A stretch of DNA of 64,000 nucleotides from NCBI GenBank assembly GCA_963666505.2, contig CAXXXL010000003.1:1116001-1180000 (forward strand). The letters are read 5' to 3'. The position numbers and the translations under genes were made by a program. Under the pieces are notes generated by a model. It searched no databases. It had not been told where the DNA came from and worked only from the letters and a program-made list of their open reading frames with translations. Origin of the DNA: JABGQS01 sp963666505 (GTDB lineage: Bacteria > Bacillota > Clostridia > Christensenellales > SZUA-584). Positions 26,402-35,017 of this stretch are shown piece after piece. The first letter of the stretch is position 1; each line of letters opens with the position of its first letter.

Positions 26402-27736
26402 ATGATAGACAAAGATCCAAGGATAGCGGTCGAGAATCTCTTCGGCACCGGCATAAATATACACTGGTACGGAGTTATAATAGCGTGTGCTCTGCTAGTG
26501 GGAGTTATACTAGGCGTGATGGAAGCAAAGCGTCGGGGATACAGGGCAGAGATGGTGCTGGATTTTATGCTGATAGCGATACCAATCTGCATTATTAGCG
26601 CAAGATTATATTATGTAATATTCGCACAGGATGCCAGCGGAGCTAATCCGTACTGGTCTAATCCGGCAAGCATAATCGCTATTTGGAACGGCGGCCTGGC
26701 AATATACGGCGCGGTAATAGGCGGAGTTATTTCTGCATTCATATTCTTTAAATGGACAAGAATAAGAATAGGGACAATGATGGATATAGCTGCACCCAGT
26801 CTTATAATCGCACAGGCGATAGGCAGATGGGGCAACTTCGTAAACCAGGAAGCGCACGGCGAGGTTATCACCAATCCTAAGTGGCAGTGGTTTCCGGCTG
26901 CAGTAGAAATAAACGGTACGTTCTACATGGCAACATTCTTCTACGAGTTTGCTTGGAATGTAATAGTGTTTATCGTACTGATGGCTGTAAAGGCAAAGGT
27001 AAAAGTAAGGGGCGGCGTTTTCGCTCTCTATCTAATCGGCTACGGAATAGGAAGGTTCTTTATAGAGGGCATGCGGACGGACAGCCTCTGGTGGGGTTCG
27101 TTCAGGGTGTCGCAGGTTCTAAGCGCAGCGCTTGTAGTTGGGGCCGTTTTATACTTCATCTTCGCTGCAAGGAACAAAAACGCTGTTCTTGAGTATAAAG
27201 GCGCATATGACGCTTCGATGACTGCAGACGAAATAAACGAATTCAAGGCAAACGCAAAACAAATGCGTGCCCAGGAAAAAGCACAAAGCGCACAGAGAAG
27301 AGCGGACGCACTTGCGCAGAAGAGCAACGCAGCCGAAGAAAAAGTAAAGAAAGCCCAGGAGAAAGCAGATAAAGCAAAGAAGAAGTTAGATAAATTCGAA
27401 GCTGAAATTAAAATATCCGAGATAATGGCGCAGGTTGACGACAGCGCCAGCGAAGAAGAGAAAGAAAAAGCGAAAAAGGCAAAAGCAAAAGCGGATAGGC
27501 TGACGGAGAAATCTGAAGCGGTAAAAGAAAAGATTGAGAAAGACGAAGAGAAAGTTAAAAAGGCGGAATCTACAGCAAGGCGCAAAGAGCTAAAAGTGAC
27601 GGAAGCAGAAGAAAAAGTTCTAAAGAAGGAAGCAAAAGCAAAAAAAGCTGAGATAAAAGCAGCCAAAGCTTCCGAAAAGGTCATTGAGAAGGTTGAAGAA
27701 ATAGCCAAAGAATCAAAGAAAAAAGAGGAAAAATAA
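26402..27736 (+). CDS. lgt: Prolipoprotein diacylglyceryl transferase with long charged C-terminal tail
   Basis: 444 residues. The first 260 are a complete Lgt, the membrane enzyme that transfers diacylglycerol to the lipobox cysteine. The signature GRWGNFVNQEAHG and the N-terminal HWYGVI are visible, with about seven membrane helices. Residues about 265-444 are an added Lys/Ala/Glu-rich region (AEEKVKKAQEKADKAKKK) predicted to form a long coiled coil in the cytoplasm. Lgt proteins normally end near 260-290 residues. ATG 26402 fits GGAGG at 26391 better than the GTG at 26399. It would process lipoproteins such as the transglutaminase protein and the sugar-binding protein in this window. Confidence 0.92.
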   Translation: MIDKDPRIAVENLFGTGINIHWYGVIIACALLVGVILGVMEAKRRGYRAEMVLDFMLIAIPICIISARLYYVIFAQDASGANPYWSNPASIIAIWNGGLAIYGAVIGGVISAFIFFKWTRIRIGTMMDIAAPSLIIAQAIGRWGNFVNQEAHGEVITNPKWQWFPAAVEINGTFYMATFFYEFAWNVIVFIVLMAVKAKVKVRGGVFALYLIGYGIGRFFIEGMRTDSLWWGSFRVSQVLSAALVVGAVLYFIFAARNKNAVLEYKGAYDASMTADEINEFKANAKQMRAQEKAQSAQRRADALAQKSNAAEEKVKKAQEKADKAKKKLDKFEAEIKISEIMAQVDDSASEEEKEKAKKAKAKADRLTEKSEAVKEKIEKDEEKVKKAESTARRKELKVTEAEEKVLKKEAKAKKAEIKAAKASEKVIEKVEEIAKESKKKEEK

Positions 27737-27740
27737 CATA

Positions 27741-27780
27741 AACAAAAAGCGCCGGGAACGGCGCTTTTATGTTTTTTTAT
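27741..27780 (+). terminator. Terminator after lgt
   Basis: AAAAGCGCCG/CGGCGCTTTT with loop GGAA, followed by ATGTTTTTTT. May also act on the convergent aldo/keto reductase gene. Confidence 0.88.
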
Positions 27781-27790
27781 AGTTGTAGCT

Positions 27791-28771
27791 CTAAATATTA
27801 AGCCCTTCCATATCTTCATAGCGCTCTCCTGCAGCAACACCCTTTGGGGCAATTTCATCAATGCGCTTTAAGTCCTCGCTAGTCAGCAGAACATTAACAG
27901 CTTCGGCGTTTTCTTCTAGATAAGAAATACGTTTTGTTCCCGGTATAGGAATGATGTCTTCTCCCTGAGCAAGAAGCCAGGCCAGAGCCAGCTGAGACGG
28001 CTTGCAGCTCTTTTGCTCCGCCAGTTCCCTGATATAGTCTACTAAAACAAGGTTTTTGTCAAAATTATCTCCCTGGAACCTTGGCACATATCTCCTGAAA
28101 TCATCCATGGCAAAATCATCAAACTTTTGGATCTTTCCGGTCAAGAACCCCCTTCCAAGCGGACTGTAGGGAACAAACCCGATGCCCAGTTCACGGCATG
28201 CCGGCAGGATCTCATCTTCCACATCACGGCTCCACAAAGAATATTCTGTTTGAACCGCAGTTATCGGATGAACTGCGTGTGCTCGCCGGATAGTCGCTGC
28301 CGACGCTTCAGACATGCCGATATATCGAACCTTGCCTTCTTGTACCAATTCTGCCATTGCACCTATCGTCTCTTCGATAGGCGTGTCAGGATCCACCCTA
28401 TGCTGATAATACAGGTCGATAACATCTACGCCTAGGCGTTTAAGACTGGCCTCACAAGCGCTTTTCACATATTCAGGTCTTCCGCTGACTCCGAGAAAAC
28501 TCCCGTCTGAGCTACGGACATTTCCAAACTTTGTAGCAATAATTGCTTCGCTGCGCCGCCTTGCAACTGCCTTGCCTACTAATTTCTCATTCTCACCAAC
28601 TCCATACATATCTGCGGTATCGAGCAGCGTTACCCCTAAGTCTAAAGCTCTGTGAATAGTGTTGATAGAATCTCGCTCATCACTTTCACCATAAAACTCT
28701 GACATACCCATACACCCAAGCCCAATCGCCCCCGTTTCCAGGGCGCTTTTTCCAAATCTCCTTTTTTTCAT
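27791..28771 (-). CDS. Aldo/keto reductase
   Basis: About 326 residues from ATG 28771 (MKKRRFG); an ATG at 28801 is in frame but precedes the AAGGAGG site. The NADPH-dependent TIM-barrel fold is complete: D and Y of the catalytic tetrad in LLDTADMYG, K in ATKFG, H in YYQHRVDP, and the C-terminal cofactor site IPIPGTKR. Closest to the YhdN/AKR13-like group judged by motifs. Substrate unknown; it is not part of an operon. Confidence 0.9.
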   Translation of the reverse strand: MKKRRFGKSALETGAIGLGCMGMSEFYGESDERDSINTIHRALDLGVTLLDTADMYGVGENEKLVGKAVARRRSEAIIATKFGNVRSSDGSFLGVSGRPEYVKSACEASLKRLGVDVIDLYYQHRVDPDTPIEETIGAMAELVQEGKVRYIGMSEASAATIRRAHAVHPITAVQTEYSLWSRDVEDEILPACRELGIGFVPYSPLGRGFLTGKIQKFDDFAMDDFRRYVPRFQGDNFDKNLVLVDYIRELAEQKSCKPSQLALAWLLAQGEDIIPIPGTKRISYLEENAEAVNVLLTSEDLKRIDEIAPKGVAAGERYEDMEGLNI

Positions 28772-28971
28772 TGTATACCATAGCCTCCTTAACGTTTTCA
28801 TATCGTTACTGTGCTGATCTTATCCACTATATAATAATGATACCATTTAGAGTTATATCTAAGTCAAGTTTATTTTATATATATTAGAATGAGCTTGCTT
28901 AAAACGAGAATGTAAATGAAGTTAAATATCATTAGTCAATTATCGGTATGCATACATTTAGATATATTTGT

Positions 28972-29013
28972 ATAAAAAATTGACTATCTTATATAACGTA
29001 CAAGACAGTCAAT
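28972..29013 (-). terminator. Terminator of the serine recombinase gene
   Basis: On the minus strand ATTGACTGTCTT pairs with AAGATAGTCAAT (one mismatch) and is followed by TTTTTTA. It marks the left side of the mobile element; the attachment site probably lies between here and 28.80 kb but no core repeat was recognised. Confidence 0.75.
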
Positions 29014-29043
29014 CATCAGTTCCTTTGAACCTAAGTGGTTCGT

Positions 29044-30510
29044 CTAAGGATGCTTTGGTGGAGCACACTCAACTAAATCCGAACTTTGAATATCCTCTAG
29101 AGATACAGTTTTGGCGCCGTCCTTATAGTTATACATCAGCATCAATTTGTCATCATACACGTACACCGAATTTACGAATACGTCGATTACGCTGCGCTGG
29201 TACTTTACATCGTCAATATTCCCGTCCTTGAACCGGCTAATCCAGAATACAATCTGCTCCTTGGTCAATACAGGCTTTTGAATTTTCTCCTGTACAATTG
29301 AAATTGCCAGCTCTTCTTTTTGGGCTTCCAAGTCATCCAAACGCTGTTTCGTGGAAGCAGTGATAATGCCCTGCTGGATGGCATCCAGCATGTTCTTGAT
29401 ACCCTTCTCCGCCTCCTTGAGCTGTTTCTGTAACAAGGGTAGCGTAGTATTCTCCTTTTTCTGGAACTCCACAATGGCATTCGCCAACCGATCAATCATA
29501 TCATCCTGGAACACAATGCGTTTGGTTTCCGATACGACGAACTTCTCGATAAAGTCCTTCTTGATTGTTTTCTTGTCGCAGGTCTTTCCCCGTTTGACAT
29601 TGACGCATTTGTAGTAGTGGTACATACGCCCCGTTGCGCTTGTCCCGCTTTCGCCTACCATAAACGCACCGCATTTTCCACAGAAAAGTTTGGTGGTCAG
29701 CAAATATTCCACAATAGCCTTTTTCTTAGCAGGCGCTTTCTTGTTTTTTTCCAGCCGGTCTTGTACCAAAGCAAACAACTCCTTTGAGATGATTGGTGGT
29801 ATTGTATCAGGGTTAACGATATTTTTGTATCTATACTCGCCAATGTATTTCCTGTTTTTTAACATCGAATGCAGGCTGTTCTTATTGAAGGCCTTTTTCC
29901 TGCTGGATACCAAGCCGCGCGTATTCAGCGAGGCAGTAATTTGTGTAACCGTTTCTCCGTCTGCATATCGGGTGAAAATTTCCTGTACAATCGGGGCAGT
30001 CAGAGGATCTATCAGATAATGCTGCTCATTATCCGTCGAATATCCAAGCGGCAGCCCTCCTCCGTTATATTTCTCCTTTAAAGCGTTTTCGGTTAGACCG
30101 CGCACAATCTTCTCGGACAGATCGGCCGAATAGTATTCCGCCATGCCCTCAAGCATGGACTCTAGGATAATGCCCTCCGGTCCATCGGATATGTTTTCCT
30201 TTGCAGATATAACCTTAACGCCATTCTTTCTAAGTGTTGCTTTATTATGCGCCGAATCATAACGATTGCGGGCAAACCTATCCAGCTTCCAGACGATGAC
30301 AACATCAAACAGGCGTTTTGCACTATCTTTGATCATTCTCTGAAACTCAGGACGGTTGTCAGTTTTGGCAGAGTAGGCTCGGTCAATGTATGTCCCGAAG
30401 ATTGATATTCCCTGTTTGTCGGCATATTCTTGACACTCCCGTATTTGTCCCTCTATGGATTCTTCTCGCTGATTGTCACTTGAATATCTCGCATATATTA
30501 CACCGTTCAT
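29044..30510 (-). CDS. Large serine recombinase (integrase)
   Basis: 488 residues. N-terminal resolvase domain with the nucleophile Ser in YARYSSDNQ (about residue 10) and the R-rich active site (VWKLDRFARNR). A recombinase domain follows (about 160-260), then a zinc ribbon (CGKCGAF...YYKCVNVKRGKTCDKK) and a coiled-coil segment. This is the architecture of integrases that insert phages and conjugative or mobilisable elements at att sites. Its start overlaps the upstream XRE gene by four bases, so the repressor and integrase are co-expressed. Ends about 30 bases before its terminator. Confidence 0.93.
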   Translation of the reverse strand: MNGVIYARYSSDNQREESIEGQIRECQEYADKQGISIFGTYIDRAYSAKTDNRPEFQRMIKDSAKRLFDVVIVWKLDRFARNRYDSAHNKATLRKNGVKVISAKENISDGPEGIILESMLEGMAEYYSADLSEKIVRGLTENALKEKYNGGGLPLGYSTDNEQHYLIDPLTAPIVQEIFTRYADGETVTQITASLNTRGLVSSRKKAFNKNSLHSMLKNRKYIGEYRYKNIVNPDTIPPIISKELFALVQDRLEKNKKAPAKKKAIVEYLLTTKLFCGKCGAFMVGESGTSATGRMYHYYKCVNVKRGKTCDKKTIKKDFIEKFVVSETKRIVFQDDMIDRLANAIVEFQKKENTTLPLLQKQLKEAEKGIKNMLDAIQQGIITASTKQRLDDLEAQKEELAISIVQEKIQKPVLTKEQIVFWISRFKDGNIDDVKYQRSVIDVFVNSVYVYDDKLMLMYNYKDGAKTVSLEDIQSSDLVECAPPKHP

Positions 30511-30875
30511 TTTTCATCCTCTCCAGCCATTTTCAGGATCATTTCTTTGAGCTTCTCATTCATTGGTGAACCCGACTCAAAGCAAGCTTCTACAAACTCG
30601 CTCCACTCCGCTTTGTTTTTTAGCTTTTCCTTCACCATATTCGGCTGATACTCAAAATACTTGCCGTGCGGATTGTCAGTGCGGCAAAAGATGTAATCGA
30701 GGGACACATCGAAATAATCTGCATACCAAAGCAAAACCCTATAAGGAGTTTCGGATTGATCTTGTTCATATCGGTTGATGTTCGATTGGTTTGAATCAGC
30801 GATCTTCGCAAGCGCAGCTTGTGATAACCCTGTGCTGTTACGAAGCGTTTTTAATCTTTTCCCGAATGTTTCCAT
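30507..30875 (-). CDS. XRE-family helix-turn-helix regulator
   Basis: 122 residues with an N-terminal HTH (FGKRLKTLRNSTGLSQAALAKIADSN region, residues about 3-58). The rest is helical and acidic. ATG 30875 (METFG) lies nine bases after AAGGAG; an ATG two codons earlier is too close to it. Probable repressor controlling the integrase and the divergent plasmid-like genes of the element. A palindrome overlaps its promoter, which suggests autoregulation. Confidence 0.88.
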   Translation of the reverse strand: METFGKRLKTLRNSTGLSQAALAKIADSNQSNINRYEQDQSETPYRVLLWYADYFDVSLDYIFCRTDNPHGKYFEYQPNMVKEKLKNKAEWSEFVEACFESGSPMNEKLKEMILKMAGEDEK

Positions 30876-30903
30876 AATCATTTACTCCTTGTTTTATAAA
30901 TAC

Positions 30904-30935
30904 ATTCTACTCGATATATGAGTTGAGCGCAACTC
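30904..30935 (-). promoter_or_regulatory. Promoter and operator of the XRE-recombinase pair
   Basis: Minus strand: TTGCGC (30932-30927), 17 bases, TAGAAT (30909-30904). The palindrome GAGTTG-AGCG-CAACTC (30920-30935) covers the -35 box, a good site for self-repression. Confidence 0.6.
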
Positions 30936-31053
30936 TAAACAGTCTAGAATTTTAAAAAAGAATGCACAAAAATAGTTTCGAATAAAGGGAACAATTATGG
31001 ACACCCGACGTCGTATTATATTATAACCACCAATACTTCAGAAGGAGGGACAT

Positions 31054-31974
31054 ATGAAGATACGGATATTCAATCCCAGCAAAAACATGATATCAATAAT
31101 CGAAATAAAGAACTTTGAGTTTCTGCCCCTGTTTTACCTATTCCCAAAAGAACTGCTGAAAGAAAAGTGCTACAGCCTTGTGGACATACCTAGAAGCGTG
31201 CATGGCATACTTAAACAAGAAAAATGGTTCAGAATGCTAATGAGCGATTTCTTTTTGCAAGCGGTATGTGATCTGACAGCATATTTTATTTGGCCTGCAT
31301 TTGGCATCTCAACATATATGGAATGCTTTTCTGGTCACGATCCGATATGGCGGTTAGCCCACGCCACACCGATATGGGAAGAAGCCTTTGAGAACATTAG
31401 CGGCATCACACCGCAAAGCCTTGCGGAAACTATTCACAAAGAACATGAGTGGATAGAGACAGAAGAGTTTCAGGAACTTATGACACAAATCGGTTTCCAC
31501 GGTATTGTGGATAATGATTTGCAACCGTGTATACAAGCGGTTCGGGAAATGCGCTGTGCTGAAGATTATGACAAACGCAGTAGCAACGCAAAGATTGATT
31601 TTCATCGTAGATGGTATCATACACGTTCTAGATCCAAAACGGTGTCTCTCGACAAATTGATTGAAAGTCATGGTAGTGGTTCGCGAGGTGATGCAGTGGA
31701 TTCAGCATTAGGCGATTTTATTGAAGATCCAAAAGCGAACTTTGAAGATGCGGTCTGTAGTAAGATAGATGTCGAAAGATTTTTCGAAAAGTTGAGCCCC
31801 CGTGACCGCGAGATACTCGAGATGCGAGTCGTAGGAGCAACCTACCAGGAAATCGCGGACAAACTCGCCTACAAGACGCACAGCGCGGTATTAAAGCGTA
31901 TCAACCGAATCACAGAGAAGTATCTAGACTATGCGGATGAACAGGAAGGAACTCGAGAGTTTTTAAAAAGTTGA
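31054..31974 (+). CDS. Sigma-70 region 4-like regulator of the mobile element
   Basis: 306 residues. Only the C-terminal part is recognisable: LSPRDREILEMRVVGATYQEIADKL (positions about 245-270; quoted in part) is a sigma region 4/LuxR-like helix-turn-helix. The N-terminal 200 residues have no motif I recognise. Starts at ATG 31054 behind AAGGAGGG, divergent from the XRE gene. Such proteins in plasmids and integrative elements often control transfer genes, so a regulatory role is likely. An intrinsic terminator follows at 31994. Confidence 0.65.
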   Translation: MKIRIFNPSKNMISIIEIKNFEFLPLFYLFPKELLKEKCYSLVDIPRSVHGILKQEKWFRMLMSDFFLQAVCDLTAYFIWPAFGISTYMECFSGHDPIWRLAHATPIWEEAFENISGITPQSLAETIHKEHEWIETEEFQELMTQIGFHGIVDNDLQPCIQAVREMRCAEDYDKRSSNAKIDFHRRWYHTRSRSKTVSLDKLIESHGSGSRGDAVDSALGDFIEDPKANFEDAVCSKIDVERFFEKLSPRDREILEMRVVGATYQEIADKLAYKTHSAVLKRINRITEKYLDYADEQEGTREFLKS

Positions 31975-31993
31975 TATAGCTGAATGGAGAAGG

Positions 31994-32024
31994 AACGCTT
32001 TCTGATTACCGGGAAGCGTTTTTT
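31994..32024 (+). terminator. Terminator between the sigma-like gene and parM
   Basis: AACGCTT/AAGCGTT with a 13-base loop, followed by TTTTTT. Confidence 0.7.
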
Positions 32025-32102
32025 GTATGCGATGAAAAGGAGGGACGAACGATGTAAATTGATTTTCATACAATTAAAACAAATGATTGAAAGGATGAGA
32101 AA

Positions 32103-32993
32103 ATGGCACAACTTAAAATCGGAATTGACAACGGAAACTATAACATAAAATCATCAGACCGGATGCTGTACGCTTCAGGATTTACAATGAGCGACAAGGA
32201 ATTTATCACAAGCGATATGCAGATGTTCTATAAGGATGCGTACTACGCCATTGGCGGGAAGCGCATGAACTTTCAACAGGAAAAGACAAAAGAGGAAGAT
32301 GCATTCATATTAACGCTACCCGCCATAGCTAACGCTATGAAGCAAGCGGGTGTACTCTCTGCTGATGTTATTCTCGGTGTAGGCTTGCCAATCGATATAT
32401 ATGGAGCACAGAAGGATGCGTTCTGTAAATACTTCCTGCGTGATGATATCCGCTTTCGCTTTGAGCAGAATGAATACTATTGCGGGATATCAGAGTGCAA
32501 AGTGTTTGCACAAGGTCACGCAGCGCTTTGCAAGTATTATCAGCAGCTTAATGAATGTAATAGCATTACGCTGGTGGACATCGGCGGATACACCGTAGAT
32601 GTTTTAACGTTGCACGATTTCAAGGTGGACAGAAGCAGCTGTGCAAGCCTGCGCATGGGGACGATCACACTGTTCAATGATATTCGCGGCGAACTTCAGC
32701 AGGGAAACATTATCCTGTCGGACGCACTAATTGCCGATGCAATGCAGGGGCGTATACAACACGCTGAAAAAGACAAAATTCGTTTGATATTAGAACGGCG
32801 TATACAGCATTATCTAAAGGAGCTGCTGGGTGCATTGCGAGAACGAGGACTTGATCTCATGCTGCCTGTAGTTTTTGTGGGCGGTGGTGCAGAGCTGCTG
32901 GGGCATCGGCTTCATTCCAGAGAGGTTAACACAATCGTGATTCTTGACAGATTTGCCAACGCCGAAGGCTACAAACTGTTACTGGGGCGATGA
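32103..32993 (+). CDS. ParM/StbA-like actin-family segregation protein
   Basis: 296 residues. The actin-like ATPase signatures are visible: phosphate-1 IGIDNGNYNIK at the N-terminus, LVDIGGYTVDVL as phosphate-2 (about 158-170), and VVFVGGGAELL as the adenosine motif (about 260-271). Members polymerise to push plasmid copies apart. The next ORF begins two bases after its stop, as for ParM-ParR pairs. Its presence beside an integrase implies the element spends time as a replicating circle, or derives from a plasmid. Confidence 0.85.
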   Translation: MAQLKIGIDNGNYNIKSSDRMLYASGFTMSDKEFITSDMQMFYKDAYYAIGGKRMNFQQEKTKEEDAFILTLPAIANAMKQAGVLSADVILGVGLPIDIYGAQKDAFCKYFLRDDIRFRFEQNEYYCGISECKVFAQGHAALCKYYQQLNECNSITLVDIGGYTVDVLTLHDFKVDRSSCASLRMGTITLFNDIRGELQQGNIILSDALIADAMQGRIQHAEKDKIRLILERRIQHYLKELLGALRERGLDLMLPVVFVGGGAELLGHRLHSREVNTIVILDRFANAEGYKLLLGR

Positions 32994-32994
32994 T

Positions 32995-33288
32995 ATGCGG
33001 GAAAGACGGTATCTGACATTCGACATGCATAACCCACGTCACCGTAATGCGTTTGAACTTTTCTCGGCTCAGTCAAATAAGCTGCGAAGCGAGTTTGTGG
33101 TGAATTGTATTCTAGAATCGCAGGAGGAAAATCGCTTGGAGAAAACGATACAGCGGGTAATCGAGGTAGCTTTAATAGATGTTTCGATATTTGCGCCAGT
33201 TCCAAAAAATGCTGAGATAGAACTGCAGACAACAGAGAGTATATCTGACTTGCCGGACGTGCTGTTGTCGTCGCTAGACGAAATGTGA
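32995..33288 (+). CDS. Small protein, candidate ParR-type adaptor
   Basis: 97 residues from ATG 32995 (MRERRYLTFDMHNPRH). The N-terminal half is basic and could form a ribbon-helix-helix (RRYLTFDM, then NKLRSEFVVNCIL), as in ParR centromere-binding proteins; the C-terminus is acidic, the usual ParM-contact end. Directly follows the ParM gene. No stronger identification is possible without a structure-based search. Confidence 0.5.
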   Translation: MRERRYLTFDMHNPRHRNAFELFSAQSNKLRSEFVVNCILESQEENRLEKTIQRVIEVALIDVSIFAPVPKNAEIELQTTESISDLPDVLLSSLDEM

Positions 33289-33350
33289 ACCATGATGGTG
33301 CATATTAGGTTAACAGGCAATAGGTGTTTGCACCATCATGGTGTACTTTT
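33289..33350 (+). repeat. Perfect 14-bp inverted repeat, terminator or partition site
   Basis: ACCATGATGGTGCA (33289-33302) is exactly mirrored by TGCACCATCATGGT (33329-33342) across a 26-base loop; GTACTTTTT follows. It overlaps the last codon of the candidate ParR gene. It could terminate the parM operon or form part of a centromere. Confidence 0.7.
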
Positions 33351-33445
33351 TATTCCCAGCATGTTTATCACACGGCCAATGGAACGGGTGTTGCTAAGAA
33401 AGCCGAAAGCTTTCCAGCCTCGCAGAGCCCCGCGGGAGCGCCCAC

Positions 33446-34756
33446 GTGACATCTTTCAGCTTGTCCGAAAGTGTCATAGTGGGTAAAACACTTCCTTCGG
33501 AAGTGTTTTACCCAAGCATCGATGAAGAAAGGAGGTGGTGTTATATATCCAAGGTTGATCGTACAGTTGTAAGAAACAAAGCATATCCACGCAGTAACTT
33601 CTCTATTCGAGAACGTCATAACGAACGAAAGAACGAGATTTATTCAAATCCTGATATTGTACAGGAAAGAAGTCATCTCAACATCAGTTTTAAAAGCTGT
33701 AACGGCACATATACGCAGGGGTTTGATCGATTGCTTGAGAAAGGAGCGATAAGCACACGTGGTTTAAAGCCGGATGCGGATGTGTTTGCTGAAATGGTGT
33801 TTGATGTGAATACAATGTATTTTGACGAACATGGCGGTTACGATTTTGCTAAGGATTTCTTTGCAGAAGCATACAAAATGGCTGTTCAGGAAGTCGGTAG
33901 TGAGCAATATATACTTTCGGCGGTAATGCACGCAGACGAACGCAACAGGAGTCTATTTGACGAATTAGGGCGGGACGTATATCACTATCATCTGCACGTG
34001 GTATATATCCCCGTTGTAGAAAAAGAGATTAAATGGACAAAACGCTGCAAGGACAAGGAGCTTGTCGGAACAGTTAAGGAAGTGATCCAGCAGGTCAGTC
34101 ATTCTAAGAAATGGGCGTCAGTCAAGGCAGTGGATGAGAATGGCAAACTTATTCGAGATGAGAAGGGGAGAACAGTACTGATTCCATCCTATTCGCTCCT
34201 GCAGGACAGGTTCTTTGAGCATATGAAGAATTCTGGGTTCAAGGATTTCGAACGCGGAGTACGAGGCAGTACGACACAACATTTGTCCGTATTGGATTAC
34301 AAGATACAGCAGGACAATGAGAAGCTGACGAGTATTGAAAAGCAGGTGGAAGATCAGCAAAAAGAACTGATTGCCGTTTCCAAGAAGTTGACGGTAGAGC
34401 TGCAGACCGGAAAAAAGTTTCATGAACTTGATGAATTGGGCCAGAAAAAGGCGTTTGGCAAGGTGACGCTTGCTGAGCAGGATTACAAGGAGGTTATATC
34501 GCTCGCTAAGGAAGGTGTCTTATCGCGTGGCAAAATTGAGTCTCTCAAAAAGCAGCTACGGGAGGTAACCGCCCGGTTCTGGTATTTAGAGGATAAATTC
34601 ACTAAGTTATTTATGAGCACGAGAGATTACACAGAAGCCATTCGGTTAGCGCCGCAAAGAGTAAAGGAGGTCTTTTCAGAAATATTTCAGAAGGCAAAGG
34701 AGGAGAGGGAACTAAAGAAAAATGAACGTAAGCAGTATCGCGGCATAAGCCGCTAA
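33446..34756 (+). CDS. MobV/Pre-type relaxase
   Basis: Up to 436 residues if read from GTG 33446. The recognisable protein starts only at about ISKVDRTVVRNKAYPRS (33545). The metal-binding histidines HYHLHVVYIP follow MHADERN, as in Mob_Pre relaxases that nick oriT for mobilisation. The C-terminal 150 residues are coiled coil. An ideal AAAGGAGG (33528-33535) points to codon 33545, which is ATA rather than ATG, and no normal in-frame start lies there. The GTG start would place a perfect hairpin inside the gene. Without transfer-channel genes nearby, the element should be mobilisable rather than self-transferring. Confidence 0.82.
   Translation: MTSFSLSESVIVGKTLPSEVFYPSIDEERRWCYISKVDRTVVRNKAYPRSNFSIRERHNERKNEIYSNPDIVQERSHLNISFKSCNGTYTQGFDRLLEKGAISTRGLKPDADVFAEMVFDVNTMYFDEHGGYDFAKDFFAEAYKMAVQEVGSEQYILSAVMHADERNRSLFDELGRDVYHYHLHVVYIPVVEKEIKWTKRCKDKELVGTVKEVIQQVSHSKKWASVKAVDENGKLIRDEKGRTVLIPSYSLLQDRFFEHMKNSGFKDFERGVRGSTTQHLSVLDYKIQQDNEKLTSIEKQVEDQQKELIAVSKKLTVELQTGKKFHELDELGQKKAFGKVTLAEQDYKEVISLAKEGVLSRGKIESLKKQLREVTARFWYLEDKFTKLFMSTRDYTEAIRLAPQRVKEVFSEIFQKAKEERELKKNERKQYRGISR
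33481..33513 (+). repeat. Perfect 15-bp hairpin, candidate oriT inverted repeat
   Basis: GGGTAAAACACTTCC (33481-33495) and its exact complement (33499-33513) around TTC. No T tract follows. MobV origins of transfer usually lie just upstream of the mob gene and contain such an inverted repeat, so oriT is the best guess. Confidence 0.55.
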
Positions 34757-34788
34757 AAGAACCTTGAAAATTTAATATGGAGGTCACA

Positions 34789-34836
34789 ATGAATAAAACA
34801 ACAATGCCAACTAGGAGCCGGACGGATGTCCGATAA
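34789..34836 (+). CDS. 15-residue ORF overlapping the next gene
   Basis: MNKTTMPTRSRTDVR, preceded by GGAGGTCACA. Its last 11 bases overlap the start of the next small ORF in another frame. It is either a coupled leader peptide or the original N-terminus of that protein split by a frameshift. Confidence 0.35.
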   Translation: MNKTTMPTRSRTDVR

Positions 34837-35017
34837 GAAGACGGTAACGGAGATTCCTGACCATGTGATAGAATCGTTTGCGCGCTGTATACTTCCGGCG
34901 ATACGGGAGTATTTTGACAGCGAGGAAGGGCAGCGAGAGTTTGCTGCATGGAAAGCTGAGAAAGATGATGCGATTCATATACTCAATTCAAAGAACGGAT
35001 TAGGGAGAGCCGAATGA
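34826..35017 (+). CDS. Small conserved-looking protein of the mobile element
   Basis: 63 residues, helical and acidic (IPDHVIESFARCILPAI, then EEGQREFAAWKAE). I do not recognise a family. No ribosome binding site stands before its ATG, so translation probably depends on the overlapping 15-residue ORF, or the two were one reading frame. It ends inside a terminator: its stop codon lies in the hairpin loop. Last gene of the element. Confidence 0.5.
   Translation: MSDKKTVTEIPDHVIESFARCILPAIREYFDSEEGQREFAAWKAEKDDAIHILNSKNGLGRAE

Noticed and set aside
27200..27730. Lys/Ala-rich part of lgt as a separate histone-like gene
   Set aside because: It is in the same frame as Lgt without a stop or an internal ribosome binding site; treated as a C-terminal extension.
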